From: Saturnia japonica
Taxonomy: Eukaryota > Arthropoda > Insecta > Lepidoptera > Saturniidae
Reading direction: 5' to 3'
NCBI GenBank assembly: GCA_033032175.1
Contig: CM065319.1
Coordinates: 15,969,018-16,033,017 of the forward strand
DNA: 64,000 bases
Below are positions 44,991 through 56,120 of this stretch, piece after piece (position 1 is the stretch's first letter; every line of letters starts with the position of its first letter). A program made the position numbers and the translations under genes. Under the pieces are notes generated by a model that saw only the letters and a program-made list of their open reading frames with translations, was not told the DNA's origin and ran no database searches.

Positions 44991-46203
44991 TGGTGATGAT
45001 GCGACTTTCGTTTGTATCACTTTAATTTCTATTACTACTTAAGCAAATTTTCAAAATGCTCTAACGTTTTTATTACAAACGATAATACAGGTGTTAAGAA
45101 CAATATGAATCAAGAACTATCGCATACAAACTACAATAGTTACTACTAATTAATACATCTGCTCAAACATTTTTCACCATTTTCCATAGATTTCGTTTTA
45201 TGTACTTCGACCTATCTTTTTAAATTGGTTTTTCATATGCTGTAGTTAAAAAATATCGTTAGTGAAAATGATAAAATAGTCGGCAATTTTTTTTACGCCA
45301 AATGCTTTAGTTTTCTGGTCCTCTAGGCAGTCTAGCCAGCTAATATCAATCTCACGCAGTTAAGGGACGCCCCCTAAGCAGTCAAGTTTCGGAATAATTG
45401 CTTGAGTTTATTACAGTTCGTTGCTTTTGTTCGTTTCTGCGTGTTATTTTTTATGCTGCAATAGCTGCGTCTCACGATTTCGCCCGTGCTATATAGGTCC
45501 TATAGAATATTTATTGATAACTAGCTAACCCGCCGAACTTTGTTCTGCCCTGTTTAATCGTCAATAACACAATCACAGCGTCACCTATCCCGATTTCTTC
45601 CTTGTTTTATTTTTCTAAGAGTTTTCTAGGACCGTAAATAACAAAAAAAGAACTATGCATTTATCAATGGATCGAATAATGAGTTTATGGTATTGAATTC
45701 ATAAAAAATTAAATGGAAAAAAGCAATTTAAGTAATTTTTTGCAAAATGTTCGTAATTTTCGGTTAACTTTTCAGTTTTCTTAAAATTCTTATTTTGATT
45801 GTGACTATCATTATAAAAAAAAATAGCCAAATCGGTACCCAGCTGTTCTCTAGTGATTCGCTTACCAACTAAGAAAATTTATTTTTTATTTATGTCTATT
45901 AACAAACTGAATTATTAAAAAGAAATAAAAAGGCAGATTGCGATGAAATCATAATTTTTTTCTTCTATTTTTAGTTTTTATTTGAATCACAGACGTCTTA
46001 CTTACACATATTATATAGTTTATGTTACTCCCCCAATTAAGAAGAATCTAACGACACCTCGTATGCTAAAATCTATCAAGCCGTTTAGGCTACAGAGCGT
46101 GCTAAAGAAATAGACATACCATACATACGCTCGATACGTTTGTATATCTTAAATAAATAAAACATAACCCTACTTTTCGCAGTCAGATAAAAATAACCTG
46201 TTA

Positions 46204-46565
46204 GCTATATTTCTTCTTCTTCCTAACTTGGCAACTAGTCCTCTTTAATGAAGGCAATTACTGCCATTATCAAGTGAATAAAGTGTCCTGTAAAATGACG
46301 ACTTCAGTAGCCTAACAAGATGGTGGCTCCCAAGGCCTAGCTAGAACTTTCTAAGGAGTTTTTGTGAGATTCCAGAATGCATACTCTTGGTTTATATTTA
46401 CAATCGATTTCACTTATGCACAAAAACCAAAGTATATCACGCAAAACGCCACCAATATTACATAACATAGGGTCAAAAACCTTAGTAAATGAATTAAAAA
46501 TAAAAACAACATGTCACTTCAAGATCACGCTAAAAACTCTGTTGCCTCTATTAAAGATACGGTAG
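46204..46565 (-). mobile_element. GAA-tailed retroposon, minus-strand copy
   Basis: Full-length relative of 40597-40931 in reverse orientation: starts TTTCTTCTTCTTCCTAACTT (tail), ends near TCAAGATCACGCTAAAAAC. With its partner it flanks the first exons of the Ig gene as an inverted pair. Confidence 0.6.
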
Positions 46566-46929
46566 CTTGTTATTAGTGAAAGAATTATCAGAATAGGATC
46601 AGAAGTTCCGGAGATTACCTCCTATACCCAAAGTAACAAACTTCATAAAACCTACTTATCAAACTCATAAAACCGAGAGAGATAGCACTTTTTTTGTTTA
46701 CGTATGTTCGTACTTTAGTTATTTATTATTGCTGTTCATTTTTTCCTTTTGCAAGCTCAATTATCTCGGTTCCCTCGAAAGACGCTAAAGTTGTTTTTGT
46801 CGTTTTTTGTTGTCGTGAAGGTAGGTCTTCATTGATTATGCGCTCGTGGTTTAGATTTGCAACTTTATTTGAATATCATTCCGTTTAAATTAGTTAAGTT
46901 TATAAAATCTCTTTGGTTTCTCTCTGGCT

Positions 46930-47060
46930 ACTCGCTTGAGATACTTCTGGTGTTACAAACGTGCATACGATACGGAAACCGCTTGCCACCAAGCGGGCCT
47001 TTAAGCTTGTTTGACACCTTCTACATCTATAAATAAATTTAAAAAAAAAAATGTGTGTGT
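46930..47060 (+). repeat. LINE 3' tail with A-run
   Basis: GGTGTTACAAACGTGCAT, CGCTTGCCACCAAGCGGGCC, then CTATAAATAAATTTAAAAAA resembles the 3' tails of moth/butterfly Jockey-type LINEs that end in poly(A). Only about 130 bp remain. Confidence 0.4.
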
Positions 47061-47078
47061 GTACCAGAGTACACAGGT

Positions 47079-47900
47079 AAGAAGTGAAACTTCTTTACGA
47101 CATATCATTTTTCTACTATTTGCAACTTCACGAAAATGGGGTAGATAAGGCTTAAGCCTTAAGAAAAACAATTTTTTCCGTATTAAATTAAAGCTATTTT
47201 ATTATTATAGACATGCATACAATTAATGAGTAATTTATTTTATCATTGATCTTATTATAATATCATTGCTATTTATTTATTGTATTATATTTACAAGTTA
47301 TGAATAAATAATTGGAATTATCTTTTCAAAGTAATACAATTATATGATGACAGTTAATCTTGTAGAAATGCAACGATTTTATAAAATTAAAAATGAATAA
47401 ATAAATCATTAAAAACGAATAATTAAAAAAGATGTACGTATACATATTTTTATTTTCTAATCTTGTTTTGTTTTATTTTTAAATTATTATTTAATTTATA
47501 TTTTTTATTGTTTTTAGAATTAATAATGTTCACTAGATTTACAGTCATATTTATTAATATTTGCTAATTTTAACAGATTTATATACATTCACTGATACTT
47601 ACAATCAAAAAGTGAGGTTAACCTCAAATAAATATTAAAATCATGCTCATACGTGTTGAATTTATAAAACGAAATATATAATCACTCTCACTTTTCTTAT
47701 AAATTCACTTAAATTTGAATAAGTCTTTTTATTTTATCACTTTCTAATTAATATATTGTTATTATTATAATAATATATTACATTATATTCTTTACGTCAC
47801 TATACTAAACTTTGATAAAAAAAGCAACATGGCGCGTAACCGAAAAACGTGACGATTGCTACAAAATTTCTCCCATACGTCGATAAAGAAGTTTCACTTC
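47079..47900. mobile_element. GAAGTGAAACTTC-terminal element, long copy
   Basis: Has the same 17-bp inverted ends and about 80 bp of matching sequence at each side as the 184-364 copy, but carries about 640 bp more AT-rich DNA in the middle (47166-47812). No ORF of note inside, so neither copy is autonomous. The short copy has an extra TTTTTTACAC-type insert near its right end, so it is not a simple deletion of this one. The DD41D transposon starts 83 bp to the right. Confidence 0.75.
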
Positions 47901-47983
47901 AATAGCCTTTATTTACTACTACAATTAACTTACACAATATATTTACGTACGTTAAACAATTTTATTTAAATATTTATGATATA

Positions 47984-49285
47984 CAAGGTGTCCAGAAAGA
48001 GTATCGGGTATTTGTTTTCGCGCCATATTCGAAACGGGCGTCTAAAGGGTGCGGGGAGGGGTTCGTGGCGTCCGCCATTTTGTGGAGTTTTAGTCACGAT
48101 GGAACAGTACTCGGGGACGCATCGCGCATTTTGCGTACGAGCGTATTATCGTAATGGTGATTCAATAGTGACTGCTCAACGTCTCTATCGTGCGGAATAT
48201 CGTACACGCCACGCGCCAAGTGACGATAGCATTAGGAAAAGGATCAGGATGTTCGAGAATACAGGTGCGATAGTTAAAATTCAAAACTCTGGTCGTCCTC
48301 GTTCAGTTCGCGATGAAGAAACAATTGAAGAAGTTGAGGCGTCGGTTCGTCAAAATCCGTCTTTATCCATCCGAAAGCGAAGCCAAGCGTTGAACATGAA
48401 AAAATCGTCTTTACATTCGATTTTAAAAAAAGACTTACATCTAAAAGCCTATAAAATTCAATTGGTTCAAGAATTGAAGGATACGGACTATGCTAATCGA
48501 CTGAATTTTGCGAACGAAATGCTGCAGCGATTTAACAACTTTAACAACATACTGTTCAGTGACGAAGCAAATTTTCACCTGAATGGTCATGTTAATAAGC
48601 AGAATTGTCGGTACTGGGCAGTGGAGAATCCGAGACGAAAGCATGAACGACCCCTGCATAGCCCAAAGGTCGTTGTTTGGGCCGCTATGTCTGCTAAAGG
48701 CATAATTGGTCCTTATTTTCATGAAGATCAACGAGGCCGAGCAATTAATGTGAATAGTGACCGTTATTACGATATGTTGCGAAATTTTTTGGTCCCAGAG
48801 TTGCAGGAGTTTGCAGGTTTCAACTCAAGAACGTGGTTCCAGCAAGATGGGGCCACTTGCCATACCTCAAATGACTCAATGGAAGTTGTTAACGAATTAT
48901 TCCCTAATAAAGTTATTTCGCGAAGGGGTAACATCAACTGGCCTCCCAGAAGCCCCGACCTTAGCCCGCTTGACTATTTTGCATGGGGATACCTTAAAAG
49001 TAAGGTTTATCAAAACAATCCGACGAATCTAACCCAGTTAAAGCAAAACATCAGGTCAGAAATGGCAGCAATATCGATAGCTATGTGTCAACGTGTTATC
49101 GCCAATCTTCGTTTCCGTTTAGAAGAGTGCCAGCAACGTAACGGTCATCATTTGGATAACATCATCTTTTCCAAATAATTCTCCAATTCATATGCTAATA
49201 ATAACCAATAAACTTTTTTATTGCATACAAATAATTTTTGTTTCATTGAACTTACAAATACCCGATACCCTTTCTGGACACCTTG
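47984..49285 (+). mobile_element. Intact DD41D Tc1/mariner-superfamily transposon
   Basis: Terminal inverted repeats of about 31 bp (CAAGGTGTCCAGAAAG, then AGTATCGGGTATTTG, against the right end) differ at one base. TA flanks both ends, the target duplication of this superfamily. It is about 1302 bp with one uninterrupted transposase ORF. Near-identical ends plus an intact ORF point to a young insertion. Confidence 0.95.
48099..49178 (+). CDS. DD41D transposase, apparently intact
   Basis: A cut-and-paste transposase of the Tc1/mariner superfamily. I start at 48099 (MEQYSGTHRAFCVRAYYRNG), giving 359 residues; the longer frame from 47976 begins outside the element and across its inverted repeat. 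Residues about 1-110 hold two helix-turn-helix DNA-binding segments with a linker NSGRPRSVRDEE. The catalytic core has D155 (ILFSDEANFHLNG), D250 (WFQQDGATCHTS) and D292 (RSPDLSPLDYFAWG). Counting gives 41 residues between the second and third aspartates, which places it with the DD41D group (rosa/Visitor type) rather than mariner DD34D or Tc1 DD34E. I see no stop or frameshift. A plus-strand AATAAA follows the stop (about 49206). Confidence 0.95.
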   Translation: MEQYSGTHRAFCVRAYYRNGDSIVTAQRLYRAEYRTRHAPSDDSIRKRIRMFENTGAIVKIQNSGRPRSVRDEETIEEVEASVRQNPSLSIRKRSQALNMKKSSLHSILKKDLHLKAYKIQLVQELKDTDYANRLNFANEMLQRFNNFNNILFSDEANFHLNGHVNKQNCRYWAVENPRRKHERPLHSPKVVVWAAMSAKGIIGPYFHEDQRGRAINVNSDRYYDMLRNFLVPELQEFAGFNSRTWFQQDGATCHTSNDSMEVVNELFPNKVISRRGNINWPPRSPDLSPLDYFAWGYLKSKVYQNNPTNLTQLKQNIRSEMAAISIAMCQRVIANLRFRLEECQQRNGHHLDNIIFSK

Positions 49286-49287
49286 TA

Positions 49288-49500
49288 GTAGTCGCCTCTA
49301 TGGCGTAGGCCTCTTCTACTAAACCTTTTCATAACTGTCTTTCTCGTGCCTTTTGCAGCCAATGAGGTCCACAACTGTGACTGAAAATGTCTTTCCATCT
49401 TTTACTTGGTCTCCTTTTTCTCCAGTTTTTCACGACCTTCGCAGCTGAATTTGAACAATAGGACATCACCAAGCGAATACACTCATAAAAACTAATTAGC
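49288..49500 (-). pseudogene. LINE ORF2 C-terminal fragment
   Basis: The minus frame reads NWRKRRPSKRWKDIFSHSCG, then PHWLQKARERQLW and, shifted, VEEAYAIEAT. This is the end of an RTE/CR1-type LINE protein (pattern GRP..RW.DDI....G..W...A.DR..W). It directly abuts the DD41D insertion. Confidence 0.65.
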
Positions 49501-49514
49501 GCCTCTATAGGTAT

Positions 49515-49975
49515 ATAAACATAGTATAAAATGAAGTCGCTTCCCGCTGTCTGTCTCATATGTACGTTTAGATCTTTTAAACTACGCAACGGATTTTAAT
49601 GCGGTTTTCATTGCCATTTAGAGATTTTTTTACGGAAGGTTTATATGTACAAAACATTCCAATTAATTTATATAGTACAAAAATTCAATTATTTGTAATC
49701 AAGTCGTCAAGAAATGATTTTCGGACGCTTACATGGTTTACACTGGCTAAACCTTATGAGATACATCAAAATAATGTTCTACAGAATTGTAGTACTTCAA
49801 AAAGCCTAGAGAAGAGCCCGCGATAGCATATGTCTATTTCCTAAGGTTTCCTTTTTCCACAGTAACCATTTTTATCTTCAACATAATATGTAATTAAAAA
49901 TATTACGTTATTTACGAAGCTATTTTCTCTAATTCAGTATTAATCTTTATCCAGATAAGTTCGTTAACTTGGGCA
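49515..49975 (+). repeat. Dispersed ~430-bp repeat, copy 2
   Basis: Starts ATAAAATGAAGTCGCTTCCC, GCTGTCTGTCTCATATG, then AACTACGCAACGGATTTTAA, and ends AACTTGGGCATTTA. The partner copy is at 22690-23140. Confidence 0.6.
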
Positions 49976-50144
49976 TTTACGATTAAGATTGTCCTTTACA
50001 GTTTTCAATTTATATGAATATCATAGGAGATATCACGAATTCAAAATTATTCGCGACCAATGAAATCCTACGTAATAAAACCTATGATAAATTGTGCGAC
50101 GCATTATTCGTTACTATGAAGTTACATAATAACATAACATGCCA

Positions 50145-50350
50145 TCACGCCTGTATCTTTAAAGTGTTACTCAGAGGTGTACACTCACAGTTCGAAGGGT
50201 GTGTTTCATGTCCCATGTAATATGGGGCGAGTCTATCGTCATTAATTGAGCATAAAGAACCCCGAGCTTCTTTTTTGTCCAAGTCCGGTGAAGCTGTAAA
50301 AGCCGCAGCGGCTCTGTTTTTGGATAGGGCCCCTAAGGCTAACAGTGTAG
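50145..50350 (+). repeat. Dispersed repeat with GTCCCATG block, plus LINE-like tail
   Basis: CATCACGCCTGTATCTTTAA, GGTGTACACTCACAG, TGTCCCATGTAATATGGGGC, CGAGTCTATCGTCATTAATT recurs at 62885-63025. It is followed by AAGTCCGGTGAAGCTGT, AAAAGCCGC, a block also at 56088-56115. Confidence 0.55.
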
Positions 50351-50799
50351 TCAGTTCAAAAAAAAAAAAAAAGCTAATAAGGCAGTTATGAACTATCAAT
50401 ATTAAAAGATAAACTCTAAATCAGGCCTTTTTAAACATAAAATACAGCACTTTGTAAATTAAACCCATGCGAACTTGGGGTGGGTCGCTAGTATTATTAA
50501 TATATAAAAAAATTACTTGACATGATGTATTTCTGACATGTTTTTTTTTGTTCCATTGTGTCGTAAGTATATTCAAGAATATTATACGTTGTAGCAAACT
50601 CGTCTCGACGACCGCGACACGCTCCGTCGAATCGACTTTCAAGAGATGTATTTTTTTTTTTGTCTATTTAATGTATTTTAATTTATTGCTTGTTATCGCT
50701 TTTTACTGTATTGTACCAACTAGAATGAAGTGATTTGTAATACAAGTGTTTTCTTATCCGTAGTTCTCATGAGAGCTTTTTTTGTTCTTTTAAGTTACA

Positions 50800-50950
50800 A
50801 ACTGTGCCCGTGGCTTCGCTCACGTCGACTACAGAATGCCGCACAAATCTTGCTCCGCCGCTCCCGGCTATTTTAAAGACATAAATGTTTATTGTGAGTG
50901 TTTCTTAGAAGATAGCCTACAATTACACCTCATGTTTTGTTAACTCTGTA
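50800..50950 (+). repeat. CTAGCTGTGCCCG repeat, proximal fragment
   Basis: ACAAACTGTGCCCGTGGCTT, CGCTCACGTCGACTACAGAA, CTCCCGGCTATTTTAAAGAC and TTCTTAGAAGATAG match the first quarter of the copy at 57563. Confidence 0.65.
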
Positions 50951-51096
50951 GCTTATATTTTTTTAACACCAACATCGGATACACCGAAATCCTGACTAAG
51001 GAGCCAAAGAAATTGCTTCTCCTAAAGTCTGAATTGGAACTACTCTTGTGCCAGTGCGTTACTTAACAACAGCACCCTTCAGACAGGAACACATTA

Positions 51097-51400
51097 TCAG
51101 CTTTGCTGTTTTGCAGCAAGAATAGCCACACGCCACAGCGTTACTTCCATAATTTGCATAGGTTTTGCCATTGTTTGTCTAGTTTGTCGCTCTTCGTTGA
51201 GAAAGTCAGTTGTCTGTTGTTCCTGTGACGCGATATCAAGTGATTGATTATGATCTCGTTGACAAGGGGGTCGACGTCCCAATTATCTGCATCCTCCGTC
51301 CATCTGTGTTGTGGGGTGTAACTGGATACCACTGCCTTGTGCGGCGCGCGCCGGTCAGAAACCGTTTCTAATGGACCAGCCACTTGAGTATATGGATTTT
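51097..51400 (-). other. Unidentified block with two overlapping open minus frames
   Basis: One frame gives 80 codons (WTEDADNWDVDPLVNEIIIN, RNNRQLTFSTKSDKLDKQW), another 61 codons (SLDIASQEQQTTDFLNEERQ). The base composition is more coding-like than its flanks. I do not recognise a family. It may be a transposon ORF remnant or a small orphan exon. Confidence 0.25.
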
Positions 51401-51715
51401 GTTATTTAAGAGTATTAATTGATCTTTCACGGTTATATTCGTATTATGCTGCTTCTAATTGTTTTTGGTTACAGCTACTGCTACAATTAAACTCCATGTT
51501 GGCGATCCTGCTACTCTACCCTTAGTAAGAGCAATAAAAAAACTTCAGGTAGCGTTAGTTTTTATAATAAGATCCCTGAGCGCATTACCAATTTGCCGGA
51601 TAATAAGTTTAAGGATTATGTCAAGGAGCTGGTTACTGTCTAAAGGGGTTTTATGATAGTGATGTCTGGAAATGACTGCCTCTCGGTATACTCATGAAAT
51701 ATAACAATTATTTAT

Positions 51716-52055
51716 CTATATACGTCAAGCAAAAGCTTTCTACCCCTTTTAAAGCGTATCGCGTGCACGGAAGACTGTGAGATTTGTCTTGGTTAAAGTT
51801 TATATGGAGAAGGAGTGCAGAAGGCTAAAATTTATCTATAATATCTGTTACTAATATATGAAATTAAATAAATTAATACTGCGAATCCTAAAACCGACCA
51901 TTGACATTGAACTTAGGCCCCCCAAAATATTGACATTGTCACTCAACGAAGACTCGCTGTTTATGTTTATGTATACTGCCAATGTCAAACAGAAATTAGT
52001 CTGTGATCAAAAAGTGGCTGATTGAATTTCGCGCTTAGGACGATCACCAGTTGAA
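51716..52055 (+). mobile_element. Helitron-like non-autonomous repeat, copy 3
   Basis: Same unit as 9150-9523, from ATACGTCAAGCAAAAGCTT to near GACGATCACCAGTTG. It carries a deletion of roughly 25-30 bp in the middle relative to copy 1. Confidence 0.6.
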
Positions 52056-52504
52056 ATAAATACAAAACTACACGGAAAAAAATATTTGATAAACCACATT
52101 GAGTTTCTTGTCGGCTTTTCTCGATGACTGTTATGTTTTTGGAACCTGGTAGTGATGTAATGTTTATAATTACCTTAATTTGAATTCAAGTAATTTTGAT
52201 TATTTTATTTTTAATGTGCTCACGATATCACTGACATATCCGATCTTCTGTAAACGTGCAGTGATATTTGGGACAAGACAAGATACTGTCAAAGTAATTG
52301 TAAGAGGCAGCTACAGTTGCTTTGGCTTTAATCGTAGCTCGTTTATCAGTCATCCAGCTTTCCCGAGCTAATATAAAAAAGTATTTATTTCGTTGATCCT
52401 CCTAACACTAAGGCATCGAAATTCACCTTTAAAATATTTTTCCGATCCGACCGGCTTCCAGCAAGCGTCTCCTATTTGCCGGGGGTCAGTATTGCACCTC
52501 TTCA

Positions 52505-52745
52505 TGTATGTTAGTCACGGTAAGCCGAATGGGAAACTGGCTCTCAATTGCAGCTGCCGGAACACACCCATAGGTGCTTGACGACCGATTTTCAAATTAA
52601 GAGTGGTAGCTGGCTGGGTGGATATTTGAAAATCCCTACCACCATGCCATGGTTTCATCATGATGTTTCTCTTCACCGAAAGCTCAGGCTCATTGCAGGG
52701 ATTCGAACGATGATGTTCGTATACACTACCATTCAGCCATCATTG
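52505..52745 (-). repeat. tRNA-derived SINE with clear A and B boxes
   Basis: On the minus strand: TGATGGCTGAATGGTAGTG (A-box TGGCTGAATGG) and CGTTCGAATCCCTGC (B-box). The body has TGCCATGGTTTCATCATG, CTGGCTCTCAATTGCAG. It marks the family as pol III-type. Confidence 0.7.
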
Positions 52746-52759
52746 CTTGAATTGGTATA

Positions 52760-54200
52760 GATTCTCAATGAGAATTTCTCATCTCTCAACATTCGGTACA
52801 GCTTTACTCACCGTACTCACCGTCAATTAAGGAGTGAGGTGAGGATTACAATTTATAATTATAAATAAAAACTCAAGGAAAAATAACTAAATTTGCATGT
52901 ACATTTAATATTTACATATTTCGCTTTGTTTTGTTTTCCTGCATAGCAGTAAATGTCTTTGTTTATTTATTTAGCACGCTATTTTAATTAATATAAATGC
53001 AATTGACCAAAAATGTATAATAATTATTAATGCCGATTATTCATAGTAATTAATTAGTTATACTTAGCACCAGTAACTAGGTACTGGTTATATAAGTGAA
53101 TTAGTAACTCATTTCATTATATACATTTCCTTTTCTGGCATTAGTCAATATTTAACTATTCACTACTATACAGTTTCGTTGCCAGTAATATGTGGCATTT
53201 ATAATAGACTAGCGCTTTACCCGAGGCTTCCCTCGCGTCATAATTATCTCATATGTTGGATATATTGGTTTTTACGAGTTTTTATTTATTCTGCTTTGTT
53301 TGTATGTAATATCCAAGAACCCAGGGCCGCCAGACGTCACTTATTTTCTGATGAACAAAATTTGTAAGATTGAGTATTGGTAGTATGCACTATGATCGTA
53401 TGCCTACTTGCTACCTTGGCCAGACAGGCCCATTCTAGGTATCATCAGGTAATCAAGGTACATAAAGACGCTTCTCACCTAACTTAAATTCTGATAGCTG
53501 GTTATTACGTATACGTTACAAAATATATCGTTAAAAAGCAGTCATGAATACTCCCAGACACTTTCTGACGGCAGTATTTCCTTAGAGATACTTTAAAACT
53601 ATTAAACAAAGTTACTTAATCTCACCTATAGTCTGAAGTACCATTTTTACAACAATGTAATGTACAACAGTAGACAACTATTGCAAAATGTTTTACAATC
53701 AGACCTAATAAATTTAATTTAGTAGGCACCTACTGTTCACGCCTCTAATTAGTGCCCAAAGATACCCTTCTCCTGTGACTTTATTCATTAAAAATTATTA
53801 TTTACTTCGATAATTTATGTATAAAAGCACAGATAAAAACTTGTTTTATAAATGTAATTTTTTATACAATTTTATTGTCTAATTTGTTCTCGTCACGCTT
53901 TTGACGAAAGTCCATGAACAACTAACTAAAGTATGGTTTAGTGGCATTTATATTCAAAAACGGATTTTCTTACTTATTTAACAAATTACAATTTTATTAT
54001 TTTGAACCTAGTGTACTCGTGGTAACTTCTACTAACGTGGTAACTGTCTTACAATGTAATCCTCCTTATATGTCCTTTGTATTGTAATTCATTCGTTCAT
54101 CCCTCGTTCATTCAGTCTTAAGTCGTCCGTTCCTTTCATTCTACAGCATTCTACAAACAGAACTAAAGATTTATATCAATTTTAATCATAATTAAGTTGG
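52760..54200. other. No gene or clear element recognised
   Basis: AT-rich DNA. A short CTAGCTGTGCCCG-like head (ACTAGCGCTTTACCCGAGGC) occurs at 53209-53245. Nothing else can be supported. Confidence 0.4.
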
Positions 54201-54204
54201 TAGA

Positions 54205-54485
54205 TATTTTAGTTTTAGATGGTTTGGGCATGTTGAGAGGATGAATGAATGAAGAATGACTAAACAAATTTATAATGCGAGTGTGAAAGGAAACGGGAAG
54301 AGGAAGACCTAGACGAACGTTCATCGATCAAATGGGAGACGTTCTGAAGAATGGTCAGGTCAAGAGTACTCTAAACCGATGAACACGCATGAAAAGATTA
54401 ATTAATATTTATGAAGCGAAAGATGTATGCCAGGATCGTAGCAAGTGGAAGAACATGGTCTCTGCCTACCCCGTTGAGAAATAGA
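54205..54485 (+). pseudogene. LINE ORF2 C-terminus, frameshifted
   Basis: Reads WFGHVERMNE, a stop, RMTKQIYNASVKGNG, then after a frame change GRGRPRRTFIDQMGDVLKNG, QVKSTLNR, a stop, TRMKRLINIYEAKDVCQDRS, KWKNMVSAYPVEK and a stop. This is the end of an RT-containing LINE protein. Two internal stops and one frameshift make it non-functional. Confidence 0.8.
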
Positions 54486-55439
54486 CGTTATTTTATGTAT
54501 ATATGTATTAAGTGGGTTGTACAACATACATTCAAAATATAAGTATATAATATATGTGTAATAATCAGGGATGGTATAGGTACCAGTTTTCTGGTATATG
54601 TACCAGGTTTCAGGTTCTTGTATCATGTACCATGTAAAAGTTATGCTGATGCTGGTACGCAGTAATACTACTTTCAATATCGATCAAGGGCGCCTTGTTC
54701 ACCGACAAGTTAATAAAAAAGTCGTCTTGGTGGCTCCCATCAGTTGTCTCAACTTTTTTTTTTAATTGTAACTTTTAGCGACAATTATACCAGGTTTATA
54801 GTGTCATTGTCTATACCAGGGATCACGAATTAATTTTATTGAAGGTTCCTATAAATATAAAATACTGTGGTGGTGTGGCTTAAAGCTTTCATTCAATAAT
54901 TGGAGTTATTCAAGTCGTTAACTGTTCATGAAAAACTTCTTACTCTGACAGAATAATTATGGTCTAACTCAAAGTACATCAAAAGTTTTCGTTTTGCGTT
55001 TCATGAATCATCCCTTTTGTCTATGTGCTACTCGTGGTATTTTGTTTATTAAGATCCCTTAAAAGTGCATTTCAAAGTAAATTAATACATTTTAAATTGA
55101 GTTTAATGTACTTGATTCTGTGCCAAATTCAGGTGGTTGTAAAACAATCAGAGGGACGCACGGCGAAAATGTAGTATATTTTTGGGATAAGCAATCACTA
55201 GGCCTCTATCAATCCATGTAAGTTTCAGCTCTAGATATTTTAAGATGAAGCAACAGGGTCTAATTGAAGTTCAGATTCCATACAATAAGAATCTACTAAG
55301 ACTTTTTTTACTTAACTGTGCATAATTTGAAAATAAGATATACAAAGTCTTATAATTATGGTCTAAATCAAAGTACATAAACCGTTTTTGTCAAAATCGA
55401 AAAAAATAATTAAAAATGTTATTTCCTCTGGCGGCAATT

Positions 55440-56120
55440 TTTACCCCACTGTGCAACGGCGGCGCAGCGGTAATTAAGCAGTTTTGTACTGTATTGTCAT
55501 GCTCGGCTGTGTGCGGACGCAACGTCCCGCGTCCGTCCGGTTCGTTCCAACGCGTGTGACCTTACTATGAAAGTGTCGCTAAATATTTAACCACGCCCGC
55601 GTAACCACCGTTCTCTCCGCAGAGGACGGGCGGTAAACTTTGCTCCCGCACAGCCCCCACGTCCACCCTCTCCAGTGGTAACCCAAGCCTAGGTCCGTTA
55701 CCTCGGCGTGAAGCCCTTGGGTCAGGCAACCGCCCGCGCGATACAATTGACACTATACGTGCATCACTTAGCTACCTACATATATCACTACACACGTATG
55801 AACACACACACGTGCACACCACATAGGTACGTACATAGGTTCTGTGAGAGATCTTTTTTTTTTTTTTTCTTTTTTTTGCGCTAATTAGTTAGCGCTAGTT
55901 AGTGTCGAAAACATTTCCTTTTACTAAATGCACATACGCATGTTTCCTTCCTTCCTCCCAGGATTCGAATAGATCGCGACTTATTTGCGAACGCAACGAC
56001 CGCCCGAGCCGAGGTCCGGCCACTTTGGCACCCTCGTGCGAGTCGTCCTTATAACTTTCGCGGCTGAGTGCCCTCTGCGCTCGCCCCCAAGTCCGGTGAA
56101 GCTGTCAAAGCCGCAAAACA
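55440..56120. repeat. GC-rich LINE-related block with long T tracts
   Basis: A GC-rich island in AT-rich DNA. It holds CGCAGCGGTAATTAAGCAG, GCGGACGCAACGTCCCGCGT, a poorly defined minus frame of 62 codons, two long T runs at 55853-55877, and the block AAGTCCGGTGAAGCTGTCAA near 56088 that also occurs at 50278. The palindrome GCGCTAATTAGTTAGCGC is at 55878. It looks like joined LINE remnants, but I cannot name the clade. Confidence 0.4.

Noticed and set aside
47976..48098. N-terminal extension of the transposase ORF from 47976
   Set aside because: This ATG lies outside the element and the extension translates the inverted repeat; 48099 is the sensible start.
52690..52745. tRNA-like A and B boxes suggesting a tRNA gene
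   Set aside because: The same head recurs with a common non-tRNA body at several sites, and no cloverleaf or anticodon arm holds, so these are SINEs.
55565..55753. 62-codon minus ORF in the GC-rich block
   Set aside because: Part of a LINE-like remnant block; no domain recognised.
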